Assembly (NCBI GenBank): GCA_009774245.1 | Contig: VSNM01000008.1 | Location: 6,255-70,254, forward strand | Length of the DNA: 64,000 nucleotides | Reading direction: 5' to 3' | Source of the DNA: Lachnospiraceae bacterium | GTDB lineage: Bacteria; Bacillota; Clostridia; Lachnospirales; Lachnospiraceae | In this document: positions 34,847 through 43,504 of the stretch, one piece after another | Numbering within the stretch: the stretch's first letter is position 1 | Layout: every line of letters starts with the position of its first letter | The notes under the pieces: model-generated | What the model was told of the DNA's origin: nothing | Seen by the model: the letters and a program-made list of their open reading frames with translations, nothing else | Databases searched by the model: none | Program-made: the position numbers and the translations under genes

Positions 34847-35629
34847 CTATATTTCCACATCTTCTGCGGCATACACCGGTCCATCCGTGCAGATTCTCGC
34901 GTTGTTGACATGGGAATGCGAATCCACCTTCCCTGTCCTGACAACACACCCGAGACATGCGCCGACACCGCAGGCCATCCGCTCCTCCAGTGAGATATAC
35001 GCCTCGATACCTTTCCCAGCGGCATACTTCTTGATCGCCCGAAGCATCGGCATCGGACCGCAGGCAAAGATCACATCCGCCTCCAGCGCCTCCTCCTCTA
35101 TGACGTCCATGACTGTTCCCTTCGTGCCGACGCTGCCATCCTCCGTCGCGATATGAACCGACGCATACTTCGCCAGGTCCTCCGCCAGGAAAAGCTCCCT
35201 GTCCCGATAGCCGGCAATCACATCGACAGACACCGCACCCTTAACTGCCTTCGCGGCCGCGAGCATGGGCGGAATCCCGATACCGCCGCCCATCAGAAAA
35301 AGGCGTTTTCCCTCTGCTTTTTCCAGCGGAAAACCATTTCCGAGCGCCCCGAGAATATCCACCCGATGGCCTGTCTTGTATCCTGAAAACTCTGCTGTCC
35401 CCTTTCCTGCCACGCGATACACAATGCGCAGTCTGCCGTTTGCGGCATCCGTCTCGCAGACGCTGATCGGACGCGGCAGAAGCGCTGACTTGTCCTGTGT
35501 GTATACGCTGATAAACTGCCCAGGCTTTACCTGCACGGCCAGCGTCGTATTGATCCACATGTCGTAAATCCCCGGCGCGATCTGCTGCTGCTTGTAAACT
35601 GTGGCGGCCTCTTTTTTTTTCTGTTCCAT
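34847..35629 (-). CDS. pyrK: dihydroorotate dehydrogenase B, electron-transfer subunit
   Basis: 260-aa flavoprotein/[2Fe-2S] protein that links PyrD to NAD. FAD-binding RPISVCE, NAD-binding GGGIGIPPMLAAAK, and the four cluster cysteines in CGVGACLGCVV with the later CTDGP are visible. The second ATG (35629) is preferred because AAGGAG is 9 bp upstream. No PyrR-type attenuator is seen between the promoter and the gene. Confidence 0.95.
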   Translation of the reverse strand: MEQKKKEAATVYKQQQIAPGIYDMWINTTLAVQVKPGQFISVYTQDKSALLPRPISVCETDAANGRLRIVYRVAGKGTAEFSGYKTGHRVDILGALGNGFPLEKAEGKRLFLMGGGIGIPPMLAAAKAVKGAVSVDVIAGYRDRELFLAEDLAKYASVHIATEDGSVGTKGTVMDVIEEEALEADVIFACGPMPMLRAIKKYAAGKGIEAYISLEERMACGVGACLGCVVRTGKVDSHSHVNNARICTDGPVYAAEDVEI

Positions 35630-35667
35630 ATGCATCTTCTCCTTCTTATCGATACCACAATACCTTT

Positions 35668-35697
35668 ATCATAAATCTAAAACACGGGGATTGTCAA
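35668..35697 (-). promoter_or_regulatory. pyrKD promoter
   Basis: TTGACA (35692-35697), 18-bp spacer, TATGAT (35668-35673). A perfect tandem 10-bp repeat AACTTAATCA lies just upstream at 35711-35730. Confidence 0.7.
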
Positions 35698-35783
35698 CAC
35701 ATCGCGAAACAACTTAATCAAACTTAATCAAAACAAATACTTCCATTTTTCAATATGATACACCAGTTTACAACTTTTAAAAT

Positions 35784-35814
35784 TTCAGGCGCCACCGCAA
35801 GGATGACGCCTGAA
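35784..35814 (-). terminator. terminator after the transketolase genes
   Basis: 8-bp stem TTCAGGCG/CGCCTGAA with a moderate T-tract (AATTTTAAAAG) on the minus strand, starting 6 bp after the stop codon. Confidence 0.65.
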
Positions 35815-35820
35815 TCCATG

Positions 35821-36762
35821 TTATGCCAAAAATGTTTTCACCTGCTCATATACGCCCTTCGCGTCGAGCTTGTACTTCTCTACCAGTGCCGCCGCGGAGC
35901 CGGACTCTCCGAAGGTATCCTGCATACCGATCTTGCATACAGGCACCGGATATGACTTGCAGAGCGCATCGCACACTGCGCTTCCCAGTCCGCCGATCAC
36001 CGAATGCTCCTCCGCTGTGACAACCTTGCCAGTCTTTTTCGCAGAGTTGATGATGATCTCCTCATCGAGCGGCTTGATCGTGCAGATATTGATTACCTCC
36101 GCGCTGATGCCGTCCTTTGCGAGCATCTCGGCTGCACCGAGTGCAGAGTCCACACAGATACCAGTTGCCACGATCGTGACATCTGTACCCTCTCTCACAA
36201 TCGTCCCTTTTCCGATCTCAAACTTGTAATCCGGTCTGTCATTGATGACGGGAACAGCCGCGCGTCCAAAGCGTATGTACACAGGTCCTTCGTACTCTAC
36301 CGCCGCGCGCACTGCCGCCTTTGCCTCGACATCGTCTGCCGGGCACATGACTACCATGCCGGGAATCGTGCGCATCAGGGCGATATCCTCATTGCACTGA
36401 TGGGAAGCGCCGTCCTCCCCGACCGTGATGCCTGCATGTGTCGCACCGATCTTTACATTCAGGTGCGGGTAGCCAATCGAGTTTCTCACCTGCTCAAAAG
36501 CGCGCCCCGCAGCAAACATTGCAAAGGAACTCATAAACGGTATCTTTCCGGTTAGCGACAATCCTGCTGCGATACCTGTCATGTTGCACTCCGCGATACC
36601 ACAGTCGATATGTCTCTCTGGGAACGCCTTTTTAAACACACCTGTCTTGGTCGCCGCCGCAAGGTCAGCGTCGAGAACAACTAAATTCGGGTTTTCTTTA
36701 CCTATTTCAACGAGAGCATTGCCATAGCTCTCCCTTGTTGCTATCTTTTTAATATCCGCCAT
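35821..36762 (-). CDS. transketolase, C-terminal subunit
   Basis: 313 aa, carrying the pyrimidine-binding and C-terminal domains of a split transketolase. It has FMSSFAMFAAGRAFEQVRNS, THAGITVGEDGASHQ and the thiamine-contacting MSSFAMFA region. It acts as a complex with the N-terminal subunit encoded 19 bp upstream. It interconverts pentose and triose/hexose phosphates, fitting the adjacent pentose genes. GGGAGA precedes the ATG. Confidence 0.95.
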   Translation of the reverse strand: MADIKKIATRESYGNALVEIGKENPNLVVLDADLAAATKTGVFKKAFPERHIDCGIAECNMTGIAAGLSLTGKIPFMSSFAMFAAGRAFEQVRNSIGYPHLNVKIGATHAGITVGEDGASHQCNEDIALMRTIPGMVVMCPADDVEAKAAVRAAVEYEGPVYIRFGRAAVPVINDRPDYKFEIGKGTIVREGTDVTIVATGICVDSALGAAEMLAKDGISAEVINICTIKPLDEEIIINSAKKTGKVVTAEEHSVIGGLGSAVCDALCKSYPVPVCKIGMQDTFGESGSAAALVEKYKLDAKGVYEQVKTFLA

Positions 36763-36781
36763 TTTTATCTCCCTTCCGCGC

Positions 36782-37615
36782 CTACGCTAACTGCTGTGCG
36801 ATCTTCTCTAAATCTGCCATCGCGACTGCGTACTCCTCATCGTTTGGAGCCTTGCCATGCCAGTCCACGTTTCCTTCCATGAACGATACGCCCTTGCCCT
36901 TTAATGAATGAGCGATGATCGCTGTCGGCATGCCTTTTGTCTCCCTCGCCTCCTTAAATGCTGCGCGAATCTTGTCGAAATCGTGCGCATCGTCCAGATT
37001 GATCACATGGAAGTTAAACGCTTCGAACTTCTTGTCAATCGGGTATGGCGAACATACATCCTCGATCTTTCCATCAATCTGCAGGCCGTTGTTGTCCACG
37101 ATCACACAGAGATTGTCAAGCTTTCTGTGCCCTGCAAACATGGAAGCCTCCCAGACCTGTCCTTCCTCGATCTCGCCGTCGCCCAGCAGGGTGTACACTC
37201 TAAAGTCAGCGTTTGACATCTTTGCGCCGAGCGCCATGCCACACGCCACAGAGATTCCCTGTCCGAGAGAACCAGAGGACATATCGACGCCCGGAACATG
37301 CTGCATACAGGGATGTCCCTGCAGATAGGAGCCGAGCTTTCTAAGTGTCTTTAGATCCTCAACCGGAAAATATCCGCGGTTCGCAAGCGTCGAGTACAGT
37401 CCCGGCGCCGTGTGTCCCTTTGATAAGACGAAGCGGTCTCTGTCCGCCTTCTTCGGTTCCTTGGGATCAATATTCATCTCCTCGAAATAAAGAAACGTAT
37501 AGATATCCGCCGCCGATAACGATCCGCCCGGATGTCCTGCCTTTGCCGCATGAACACCTGTGACGATACCTTTACGAACTTCATTTGCCATCCTTTGAAG
37601 CTCCAAATTTGTCAT
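36782..37615 (-). CDS. transketolase, N-terminal subunit
   Basis: 277 aa with the pyrophosphate-binding domain: FVLSKGHTAPGLYS, GSLGQGISVACGMA and the thiamine motif GDGEIEEGQVWEA, ending with Mg-binding NNGLQIDG. The start at 37615 has GGAGGAG 7 bp away. It is first in a two-gene unit and has the promoter at 37708-37736 and an about 90-nt leader. Confidence 0.95.
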   Translation of the reverse strand: MTNLELQRMANEVRKGIVTGVHAAKAGHPGGSLSAADIYTFLYFEEMNIDPKEPKKADRDRFVLSKGHTAPGLYSTLANRGYFPVEDLKTLRKLGSYLQGHPCMQHVPGVDMSSGSLGQGISVACGMALGAKMSNADFRVYTLLGDGEIEEGQVWEASMFAGHRKLDNLCVIVDNNGLQIDGKIEDVCSPYPIDKKFEAFNFHVINLDDAHDFDKIRAAFKEARETKGMPTAIIAHSLKGKGVSFMEGNVDWHGKAPNDEEYAVAMADLEKIAQQLA

Positions 37616-37707
37616 TATTTTCTCCTCCATTTTAACTTTATTCTACAACGGTGTTATACCAAATGATGCCTTCCTCTTCCAGTTCTTCCTCGAACTTAAT
37701 CTACTCT

Positions 37708-37736
37708 AATATATCACAAAACGCGCTGTCCGTAAA
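37708..37736 (-). promoter_or_regulatory. promoter of the transketolase genes
   Basis: TTTACG (37731-37736), 17-bp spacer, TATATT (37708-37713). Confidence 0.55.
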
Positions 37737-37768
37737 TGCACAAACTTGAAATGATTACCTTACAAATT

Positions 37769-38461
37769 TTACATTTTGTTGCCATAGTACGCGTTTGCGC
37801 CGTGTTTTCTGTAATAGTGCTTGTCCTGAATGCGCTGCGGCGCGGGTTCCACATCCTTGTTTAGCTGCTCTGTAAAGAGTGCCATCTTCGCGACCTCCTC
37901 AAGCACCACCGCGTTGTGCACCGCTTCTTTCGCGTCCTTGCCCCACGCAAACGGACCGTGATTCTTGCAGAGCACTGCCGGAACTGCCATCACATCCCTG
38001 TCCCTGAAAGTCTCTACGATCAACGCCCCTGTGTTCTTCTCATATCCCTCGTCAATCTCCTCCTGCGTGAGCACGCGCGCGCATGGAATCTCCCCGTACA
38101 TATAATCCGCGTGTGTCGTTCCATAGCAGGGAATGCTCCTGCCGGACTGCGCCCAGCTCGTCGCATAGGTACTGTGGGTATGTACGATACCGCCAATCTC
38201 CGGAAACGCCTTGTAGAGCTCCAGATGTGTCGGTGTGTCAGACGACGGGTTATATTTTCCCTCCACCTTATTTCCATTTAAGTCCATCACAACCATGTCC
38301 TCCGGCTTTAACAGATCGTAGTCAACGCCGCTCGGCTTGATGACAAACAATCCGCTCTCCCGGTCAATCGCACTCACGTTCCCCCATGTGAACGTGACCA
38401 GACCATACTTCGGCAAATCCATATTTGCCTCATATACCTTTTTCTTTAATTCCTCTAACAT
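37769..38461 (-). CDS. araD: L-ribulose-5-phosphate 4-epimerase
   Basis: About 230 aa, class II aldolase fold. It converts L-ribulose-5-phosphate to D-xylulose-5-phosphate. Motifs: GLVTFTWGNVS, KPSGVDY, zinc ligands in HTHSTYATSWAQ and CKNHGPFAWG, and the C-terminal HYYRKHGANAYYG. Product feeds the transketolase encoded next. The start could be ATG 38461 or GTG 38470, since AAAGGAGC sits about 13 and 4 bp away respectively. Confidence 0.95.
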   Translation of the reverse strand: MLEELKKKVYEANMDLPKYGLVTFTWGNVSAIDRESGLFVIKPSGVDYDLLKPEDMVVMDLNGNKVEGKYNPSSDTPTHLELYKAFPEIGGIVHTHSTYATSWAQSGRSIPCYGTTHADYMYGEIPCARVLTQEEIDEGYEKNTGALIVETFRDRDVMAVPAVLCKNHGPFAWGKDAKEAVHNAVVLEEVAKMALFTEQLNKDVEPAPQRIQDKHYYRKHGANAYYGNKM

Positions 38462-38516
38462 CTTAATCACCATGCTCCTTTCTGAACCTGCAAATTTCTA
38501 ACAATGGGATGTTTTT

Positions 38517-39134
38517 TCAGTCTGTTTCTGTAAATGACCTGACAAACGGAAACTGTTCTTCCTCCATTTGCGCATACACCTTTTCAAAAGCCTTTCGCAC
38601 GCCCTCCGCCATTTCCGGAATAAAAATATCCTCAAAGTTCGCGCTCACCAAAATCGCCGTTCCGTCATTATTCGTATCGCAAGCCCAGCACTTATTATCC
38701 CGCATATAAAGCCGGATATTGTCATCGGATAAGTCGTCGTCCGTGGCAACCACAATATGATACCGCGCAACACCATCCATCAGATAATCGCAGTTGAGTT
38801 CTATCCGTATCGTGTAATAAGGGTATTCAAAATTTATCTTCTGATAAAACTCCTGCAACATGCAGTCTACATTTTTACGATAGAAATAATAGTGCGCCGT
38901 CCACGCCGTCTCAAACAGCCCGTTAAAGTTCTCCAGTATGTATTGAGCCACCTTTTTAGTCTGCTCCAGATTTTCGCGCTTCAGATTCCAAGCCACGATT
39001 TCTAACGTAAACTCCCGCTTGAGATACGTCGTATCCAATGCAAACGGAATGCCCAGCTTCGGCTCGTCCCAACTATCCTTCATGTCCTCTTCCTTAAAAT
39101 CAATCAATTTATCCCAGTCCAATTCATACCCCAT
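38517..39134 (-). CDS. hypothetical protein between pentose genes
   Basis: 205-aa soluble acidic protein of unrecognised family. Aromatic-rich segments (FETAWTAHYYFYRKN, YPYYTIRIELNCDY) and a CWACDTNNDGTAILVSANFEDI segment suggest an alpha/beta fold; general features recall small immunity-type or DUF6985-like proteins, but I cannot assign it. AAAGGAG precedes the ATG, and three strong hairpins lie between it and the kinase gene upstream, so its expression may be separated from the sugar genes. Confidence 0.75.
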   Translation of the reverse strand: MGYELDWDKLIDFKEEDMKDSWDEPKLGIPFALDTTYLKREFTLEIVAWNLKRENLEQTKKVAQYILENFNGLFETAWTAHYYFYRKNVDCMLQEFYQKINFEYPYYTIRIELNCDYLMDGVARYHIVVATDDDLSDDNIRLYMRDNKCWACDTNNDGTAILVSANFEDIFIPEMAEGVRKAFEKVYAQMEEEQFPFVRSFTETD

Positions 39135-39151
39135 AGCTGTATTCTCCTTTC

Positions 39152-39289
39152 ACGAAAACGCACACATTGCGTTTTCGTACAGCGTCCTTTGCAGCCCATT
39201 CCCGAAAGAACGCCGCACTTTGCGTTCTTTCCGCATGTGAAGTACTTCTTAGTTAGCGTCTTTTGCTAACTTAGACGTACTTCACATGC
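39152..39289. repeat. array of three hairpins
   Basis: Hairpin 1: 11-bp stem ACGAAAACGCA/TGCGTTTTCGT (39152-39178). Hairpin 2: 9-bp stem AAAGAACGC/GCGTTCTTT (39205-39230), related in sequence to the first. Hairpin 3: 13-bp stem GCATGTGAAGTAC/GTACTTCACATGC (39233-39289) with an inner AGTTAGC/GCTAACT stem; its outer arm includes the kinase stop codon. Confidence 0.9.
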
Positions 39290-40877
39290 TATCAACCGCC
39301 GCGCGCTCGATCGCAAGCCCTTTCTTGTAACGCTCGATGAAAGTCTCGAATCCTGCCACATCCTCTGCGTCGGGCTCCACGCGCACAGACTCCTGCCCCG
39401 CAAATACCCTTCTGTTCAGGTAATCGCCAAGCGACTCGTCTGCGCCTTTTTTCATCATGTAGTTCGCAAGCACCGCAATGCCCCACGCGCCGCCTTCGCC
39501 CGCTGTTTTCATCACCGAAACAGGCACGTTTACCGCCGCCGCCACGACTTTCTGCCCGACGCCCTCCGTCTTGAACAGTCCGCCGTGTCCGAGAAGCTCG
39601 TCAAGTTTGACGTTCTCCTGCTTAAATAAGATATCCATACCGATCTTGATCGCGCCAAGCGCCGTGAACAAATTGACGCGCATGAAATTCGCCAGATTAA
39701 ACTTCGCGTCGGGAGTCCGCACAAAAAGCGGCCGCCCCTCCTCAAATCCTGTCACATGCTCGCCTGAGAAGTAGCCGTATGCCAGAAGCCCGCCGCAGTC
39801 CGCGTCACCCTCGAGCGCCTTCCTGTAAAGCGTTCCATAGAGCTCATTCATGTCCACCTTCTGTCCCATCGTCTCCTGAAATTCCCTGAACAGGTTTACC
39901 CACGCATTCAAATCCGAGGTACAGTTGTTGCAGTGCACCATCGCCACAAGGCTTCCGTCCGGCGTCGTCACCAGATCAAGCGCATCATAAGATTTCGACA
40001 GATCTTTCTCGAGCACCGCCATCGCAAACACAGATGTACCCGCCGAAATATTTCCGGTGCGCTGCGCCACACTGTTTGTCGCCACCATGCCAGTGCCCGC
40101 GTCACCCTCGGGAGGACACATGGGAATGCCCGCCTGCAGCGTGCCGGTCACATCGAGAAGCTTTGCGCCCGCCTCTGTCAATGCGCCTGCCCTGTCACCG
40201 GAAACCAGCACCCCGGGCATGATATCCGCTAGCTTCCATGAGAAATTCTTATCTGCGACAAGCTCATCAAACTGTCTGATCATGCGCTCGTTAAAGCGTT
40301 TTGTACTGATATCGATCGGAAACATGCCGGACGCCTCGCCGACGCCAAGCACCTTCTCGCCGCTTAACTGCCAGTGAATGTAGCCCGCCAGGGTTGTGAA
40401 GAAATCAATCCTTCCGACATGCTCCTCGCCGTTCAAGATCGCCTGGTACAGATGCGCGATGCTCCATCTCTGCGGAATGTGATAGTCAAACAGCGCCGTG
40501 AGCTTCTCGCTCGCCTCCTGCGTGATCGTATTTCTCCATGTCCTGAATGGCACTAAGAGCTCCCCGTCCCTGTCAAATGCCATATACCCGTGCATCATGG
40601 CACTGAATCCGAGCGAGCCGAGCGTCCTTATCTGCGTCCCGTATTTCTCCTGTACAGACCTTGCCAGATCCTGATAGCAGTCCTGAAGCCCTTTCCAGAT
40701 CGCATCAAGGCTGTAGGTCCAGACATTGTCTACCAGCTGATTCTCCCAATCATGATTTCCGCTGGCGAGCACCTCATGGTTCTCATCGATCAATACCGCC
40801 TTGATTCTGGTCGAGCCAAGCTCAATCCCCAGTGCAGTCCTGCCGTTTTCAATCGCATTTTTTGCATCAAGTCCCAT
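39282..40877 (-). CDS. FGGY-family carbohydrate kinase (probable L-ribulokinase)
   Basis: 531 aa. Phosphate-1 motif GIELGSTRIKAVLID (about 17-31), WRNTITQEASE in the sugar-binding region, a TGNISAGTSVFAMAV segment and ATP-site GEGGAWGIAVLANY near the C-terminus. The gene is next to araD and transketolase, so phosphorylation of L-ribulose is the best guess; xylulose is possible. AGGAGG precedes the ATG; promoter at 40961-40989. Confidence 0.88.
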   Translation of the reverse strand: MGLDAKNAIENGRTALGIELGSTRIKAVLIDENHEVLASGNHDWENQLVDNVWTYSLDAIWKGLQDCYQDLARSVQEKYGTQIRTLGSLGFSAMMHGYMAFDRDGELLVPFRTWRNTITQEASEKLTALFDYHIPQRWSIAHLYQAILNGEEHVGRIDFFTTLAGYIHWQLSGEKVLGVGEASGMFPIDISTKRFNERMIRQFDELVADKNFSWKLADIMPGVLVSGDRAGALTEAGAKLLDVTGTLQAGIPMCPPEGDAGTGMVATNSVAQRTGNISAGTSVFAMAVLEKDLSKSYDALDLVTTPDGSLVAMVHCNNCTSDLNAWVNLFREFQETMGQKVDMNELYGTLYRKALEGDADCGGLLAYGYFSGEHVTGFEEGRPLFVRTPDAKFNLANFMRVNLFTALGAIKIGMDILFKQENVKLDELLGHGGLFKTEGVGQKVVAAAVNVPVSVMKTAGEGGAWGIAVLANYMMKKGADESLGDYLNRRVFAGQESVRVEPDAEDVAGFETFIERYKKGLAIERAAVDSM

Positions 40878-40960
40878 AAATTCATAACCTCCTGTTTCAT
40901 AGCATTGCCAAGCCGCATTGTGACAGTCTCATATCCAAACCATCACATCTATATATCGTC

Positions 40961-40989
40961 ATTATAGCAATAAGCCTGCCGTATTGCAA
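40961..40989 (-). promoter_or_regulatory. promoter of the FGGY kinase gene
   Basis: TTGCAA (40984-40989), 17-bp spacer, TATAAT (40961-40966). The region overlaps an 8-bp inverted repeat CAATAAGC/GCTTATTG that may also terminate the FHA gene. Confidence 0.72.
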
Positions 40990-41030
40990 GCTTATTGTTT
41001 ATCCAGCTCTAAAATATTTTAGTCTCCGCA

Positions 41031-42530
41031 TTAACAATACGTGAAACTCGTCCTTCCAAACCGAATCCGGTCTCCCGCCTCCAGCACCACCGACTGATTG
41101 ACTGCCAGGAGCACTCCATTTCGCACTGTCCCATTCGTCGAGTTGAGATCGCGGAGGCAGACTCTGCCATCGTGTTCTTCAAATCGCGCGTGCATCTTGC
41201 TGACAGCCGAGTCATTGATCACAAAGTCCACCACACTGGCCAGCTTTCCGACTGTCATGGGAAGTCTGTCCAAAGAAATATTGACGTCCCTTCCATTCAA
41301 GCGGCCGCACAGCATCCGCTCCTCCACAACACTCTCCCCCAGATACATCGTCTCACTATGCTCCCGCTGATCACGGCGATTCCCACCCAGAGTATCACCT
41401 GTCATGCCACGCGGCTGATCTGTATGCCGCGGGCATTGGTCCTGCTGATATATATCAAAGCGAATGCTGTCCGGCTGATCTGCATCAAAACGAAAGCTAT
41501 CGCATTCATATCCGACTGCTGTATCATATCGGATGTCACCACAGTCCTCGTCCTCCTCTGATAGTCTGTCCACACTGTCCCGCTGTCTCTTTTTGATATA
41601 GCATGAGAAAAATAATATAGCTGCCACAACTGCCATCCCCGTCGCCCCATACAGGTACAGCTCGCTGTTCCCGCCAAGCCGAAAGGAATGTATCATGCGC
41701 GCGCCCAGTATGATCGCCCCGGAACAGAGCGACACAAACGTGCAGAAAATCCCTCCGATCAGATCACTGATACCGTTTGATTTCCTCCCGGACTTATCCC
41801 CTGATGATTCTTCCTCTTTCTGCTCATATTTCTGCTCAAAGTCATTCATTTCGAAACAGTCATCCGGCTCCATTCTGTCATTGATTTTTATTGGAGATTT
41901 CGAAGCTATTGGAGATATCTGTGTGATATCTGCGTCCCTGTGCGCCGTATCGACAATCACATGTTCCATCATACTTCCAATCTCGCTAATAACGTAGTTG
42001 GGATTTCTCGTGTAGCGATAAATCCGATAGCCCAACATCACAGCACGCTCGTCTGTGTGATCAATTCTGGTGAGAAGCTCGTCGACAAATTCCATAAAGG
42101 ATATCCGCACATCCCCCTCATAATCCGGATAGCAGACAAAATACGGCTCCATCCTCTCCACGTCAATATAAATAAATTCCGGCTGAATGATCATCTGAGT
42201 CCCGTCCAGCAGATATTCTTCCAGCCTGTCGAACACGCTCACACAGCCTGACAGCAAATGTCTCAGCTCATCATATCGGATTTCCGATTTGTCATAAAGC
42301 CTGTCCAGCGACTGCAGGGAATTGATCTCATAGTAATACCTGCTCTCCCCGTTGACCAGCCGGTGCGTGACAGGCAGTAGTCCCGGAATGTGGTTTTCCA
42401 GAAGCATCCTGGTCCGGTAATCATCGCTTTTCCCTCCGCTCTCCTTTCCAAAAAAACTGCATCTGCTCAATATCATGTAATTGTGATTCATGCTCCTCTC
42501 GAAGCTGATCTCAGGCATATTCTCTCTCAT
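41031..42530 (-). CDS. DUF6382-FHA domain protein of the Tad locus
   Basis: 499 aa. N-terminal DUF6382-like region (about 1-190), a linker, two membrane helices (about 236-258 and about 275-297), a disordered Asp/Gln/Arg-rich stretch with repeated DQPD/DIYQQD-like units (about 340-395), and a C-terminal FHA domain (MTVGKLASVVDFVINDSAVS with KMHARFEE and DLNSTNGT). FHA domains bind phosphothreonine, so a Ser/Thr kinase input to the pilus is possible. It is the last gene of the tad operon. Confidence 0.85.
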   Translation of the reverse strand: MRENMPEISFERSMNHNYMILSRCSFFGKESGGKSDDYRTRMLLENHIPGLLPVTHRLVNGESRYYYEINSLQSLDRLYDKSEIRYDELRHLLSGCVSVFDRLEEYLLDGTQMIIQPEFIYIDVERMEPYFVCYPDYEGDVRISFMEFVDELLTRIDHTDERAVMLGYRIYRYTRNPNYVISEIGSMMEHVIVDTAHRDADITQISPIASKSPIKINDRMEPDDCFEMNDFEQKYEQKEEESSGDKSGRKSNGISDLIGGIFCTFVSLCSGAIILGARMIHSFRLGGNSELYLYGATGMAVVAAILFFSCYIKKRQRDSVDRLSEEDEDCGDIRYDTAVGYECDSFRFDADQPDSIRFDIYQQDQCPRHTDQPRGMTGDTLGGNRRDQREHSETMYLGESVVEERMLCGRLNGRDVNISLDRLPMTVGKLASVVDFVINDSAVSKMHARFEEHDGRVCLRDLNSTNGTVRNGVLLAVNQSVVLEAGDRIRFGRTSFTYC

Positions 42531-42548
42531 GCCAATCCTCCAGATTTT

Positions 42549-43010
42549 TCAAAATATCAATCCATTTAATATTCTGCAGTCGCGGATTGTCCTTGCTGGC
42601 CGAAGCCGCCTCGCTCTCCTGCTGATATCGAGCGTCATATCAATCCCCGACACATACTCTCCAAGCCATGTGACAAACGGCATATTGACAGTACAGTGAT
42701 ATGTCACGGTCACACTCCCCGCGTCGACTGTGACATCATAGCTGAAATCACGCATGGCAAACAGCTTCCCCTCGACGAGCCTTGCCGCAGCTGTGCGCGC
42801 CGCCGACTCCGCTTCCCCCGCCGTCCTGAAATGACTGCTCGTTCCCCGAAGCGCCGCCTCATATGCACTGTGCTCCATGACACACCTGTCATAACTGTAA
42901 AACGCCAGAAAAATCATCATCACTGTAAAGAGCATTACGACTGGCAGGAGCAGCGCTGCCTCCACCGTAAAATACGCTGCCTCAGATCGTCTGTTTACAA
43001 AAAAACGCAT
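42549..43010 (-). CDS. TadE-like minor pilin
   Basis: 153 aa. The N-terminus RSEAAYFTVEAALLLPVVMLFTV is a TadE-type signal/helix with the conserved Glu after an AYFTVEAA-like processing region. A periplasm-side beta-rich remainder ends in a basic tail. It starts inside the upstream prepilin peptidase gene (16-bp overlap). Presumably assembled with or needed for the Flp pilus. Confidence 0.85.
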   Translation of the reverse strand: MRFFVNRRSEAAYFTVEAALLLPVVMLFTVMMIFLAFYSYDRCVMEHSAYEAALRGTSSHFRTAGEAESAARTAAARLVEGKLFAMRDFSYDVTVDAGSVTVTYHCTVNMPFVTWLGEYVSGIDMTLDISRRARRLRPARTIRDCRILNGLIF

Positions 43011-43441
43011 ACTGCATACCCCACAAATATTGCAGGCAGAAACGGAAGCCGCGTCTGCCTGCCCCCTTTTCTAAATATCAGCACCACAATTGCCGCCGCG
43101 GCCATCAGAAAGGACGCGGTAAACACCACCAGGAGACATTTGCGCGCCCCCAGCGCTATCCCCACCGCGGCAATCACAATGCCGTCCCCTCTGCCGATCT
43201 GTTCCCTTGTCGCGATCGACACGCCGATCGCGCAGAGTCCGATGCTCAGTCCTCCCACTGCATCGACTACGCCAAACTCCTGTTTTAAGGGAATCACCGC
43301 GCAGCACACGAGCAGTATAATGAGAAGCTGTACCCTGCTGATCTGTCTTTTCCTGATATCCACGATTCCTGCCGCCAACAGCAGTATTCCAATTGCGACC
43401 ATTAATAGTTGGTATAGCGTCAACTGAATCCCTCCATTCAT
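42995..43441 (-). CDS. A24 prepilin peptidase (second copy)
   Basis: 148-aa membrane protein with about five helices. Catalytic aspartates of the A24 family are seen in GIVDIRKRQIS and GRGDG (GxGD). It would cleave the prepilin leader of the Flp or TadE proteins. It is the second such peptidase in this operon; the first is at 50619-51131. AGGAG precedes the ATG. Confidence 0.87.
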   Translation of the reverse strand: MNGGIQLTLYQLLMVAIGILLLAAGIVDIRKRQISRVQLLIILLVCCAVIPLKQEFGVVDAVGGLSIGLCAIGVSIATREQIGRGDGIVIAAVGIALGARKCLLVVFTASFLMAAAAIVVLIFRKGGRQTRLPFLPAIFVGYAVCVFL

Positions 43442-43504
43442 ATCCCGACTCCTATTCTCTCTTTCAATGTATTACAAAATATGTTATAGCCTGTAATAAT
43501 ATCA

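Noticed and set aside
37640..37705. Glu-rich open stretch (KFEEELEEEGIIWYN) in the transketolase leader
   Set aside because: No ATG or usable start after the preceding stop codon; it is too short to call a gene or remnant.
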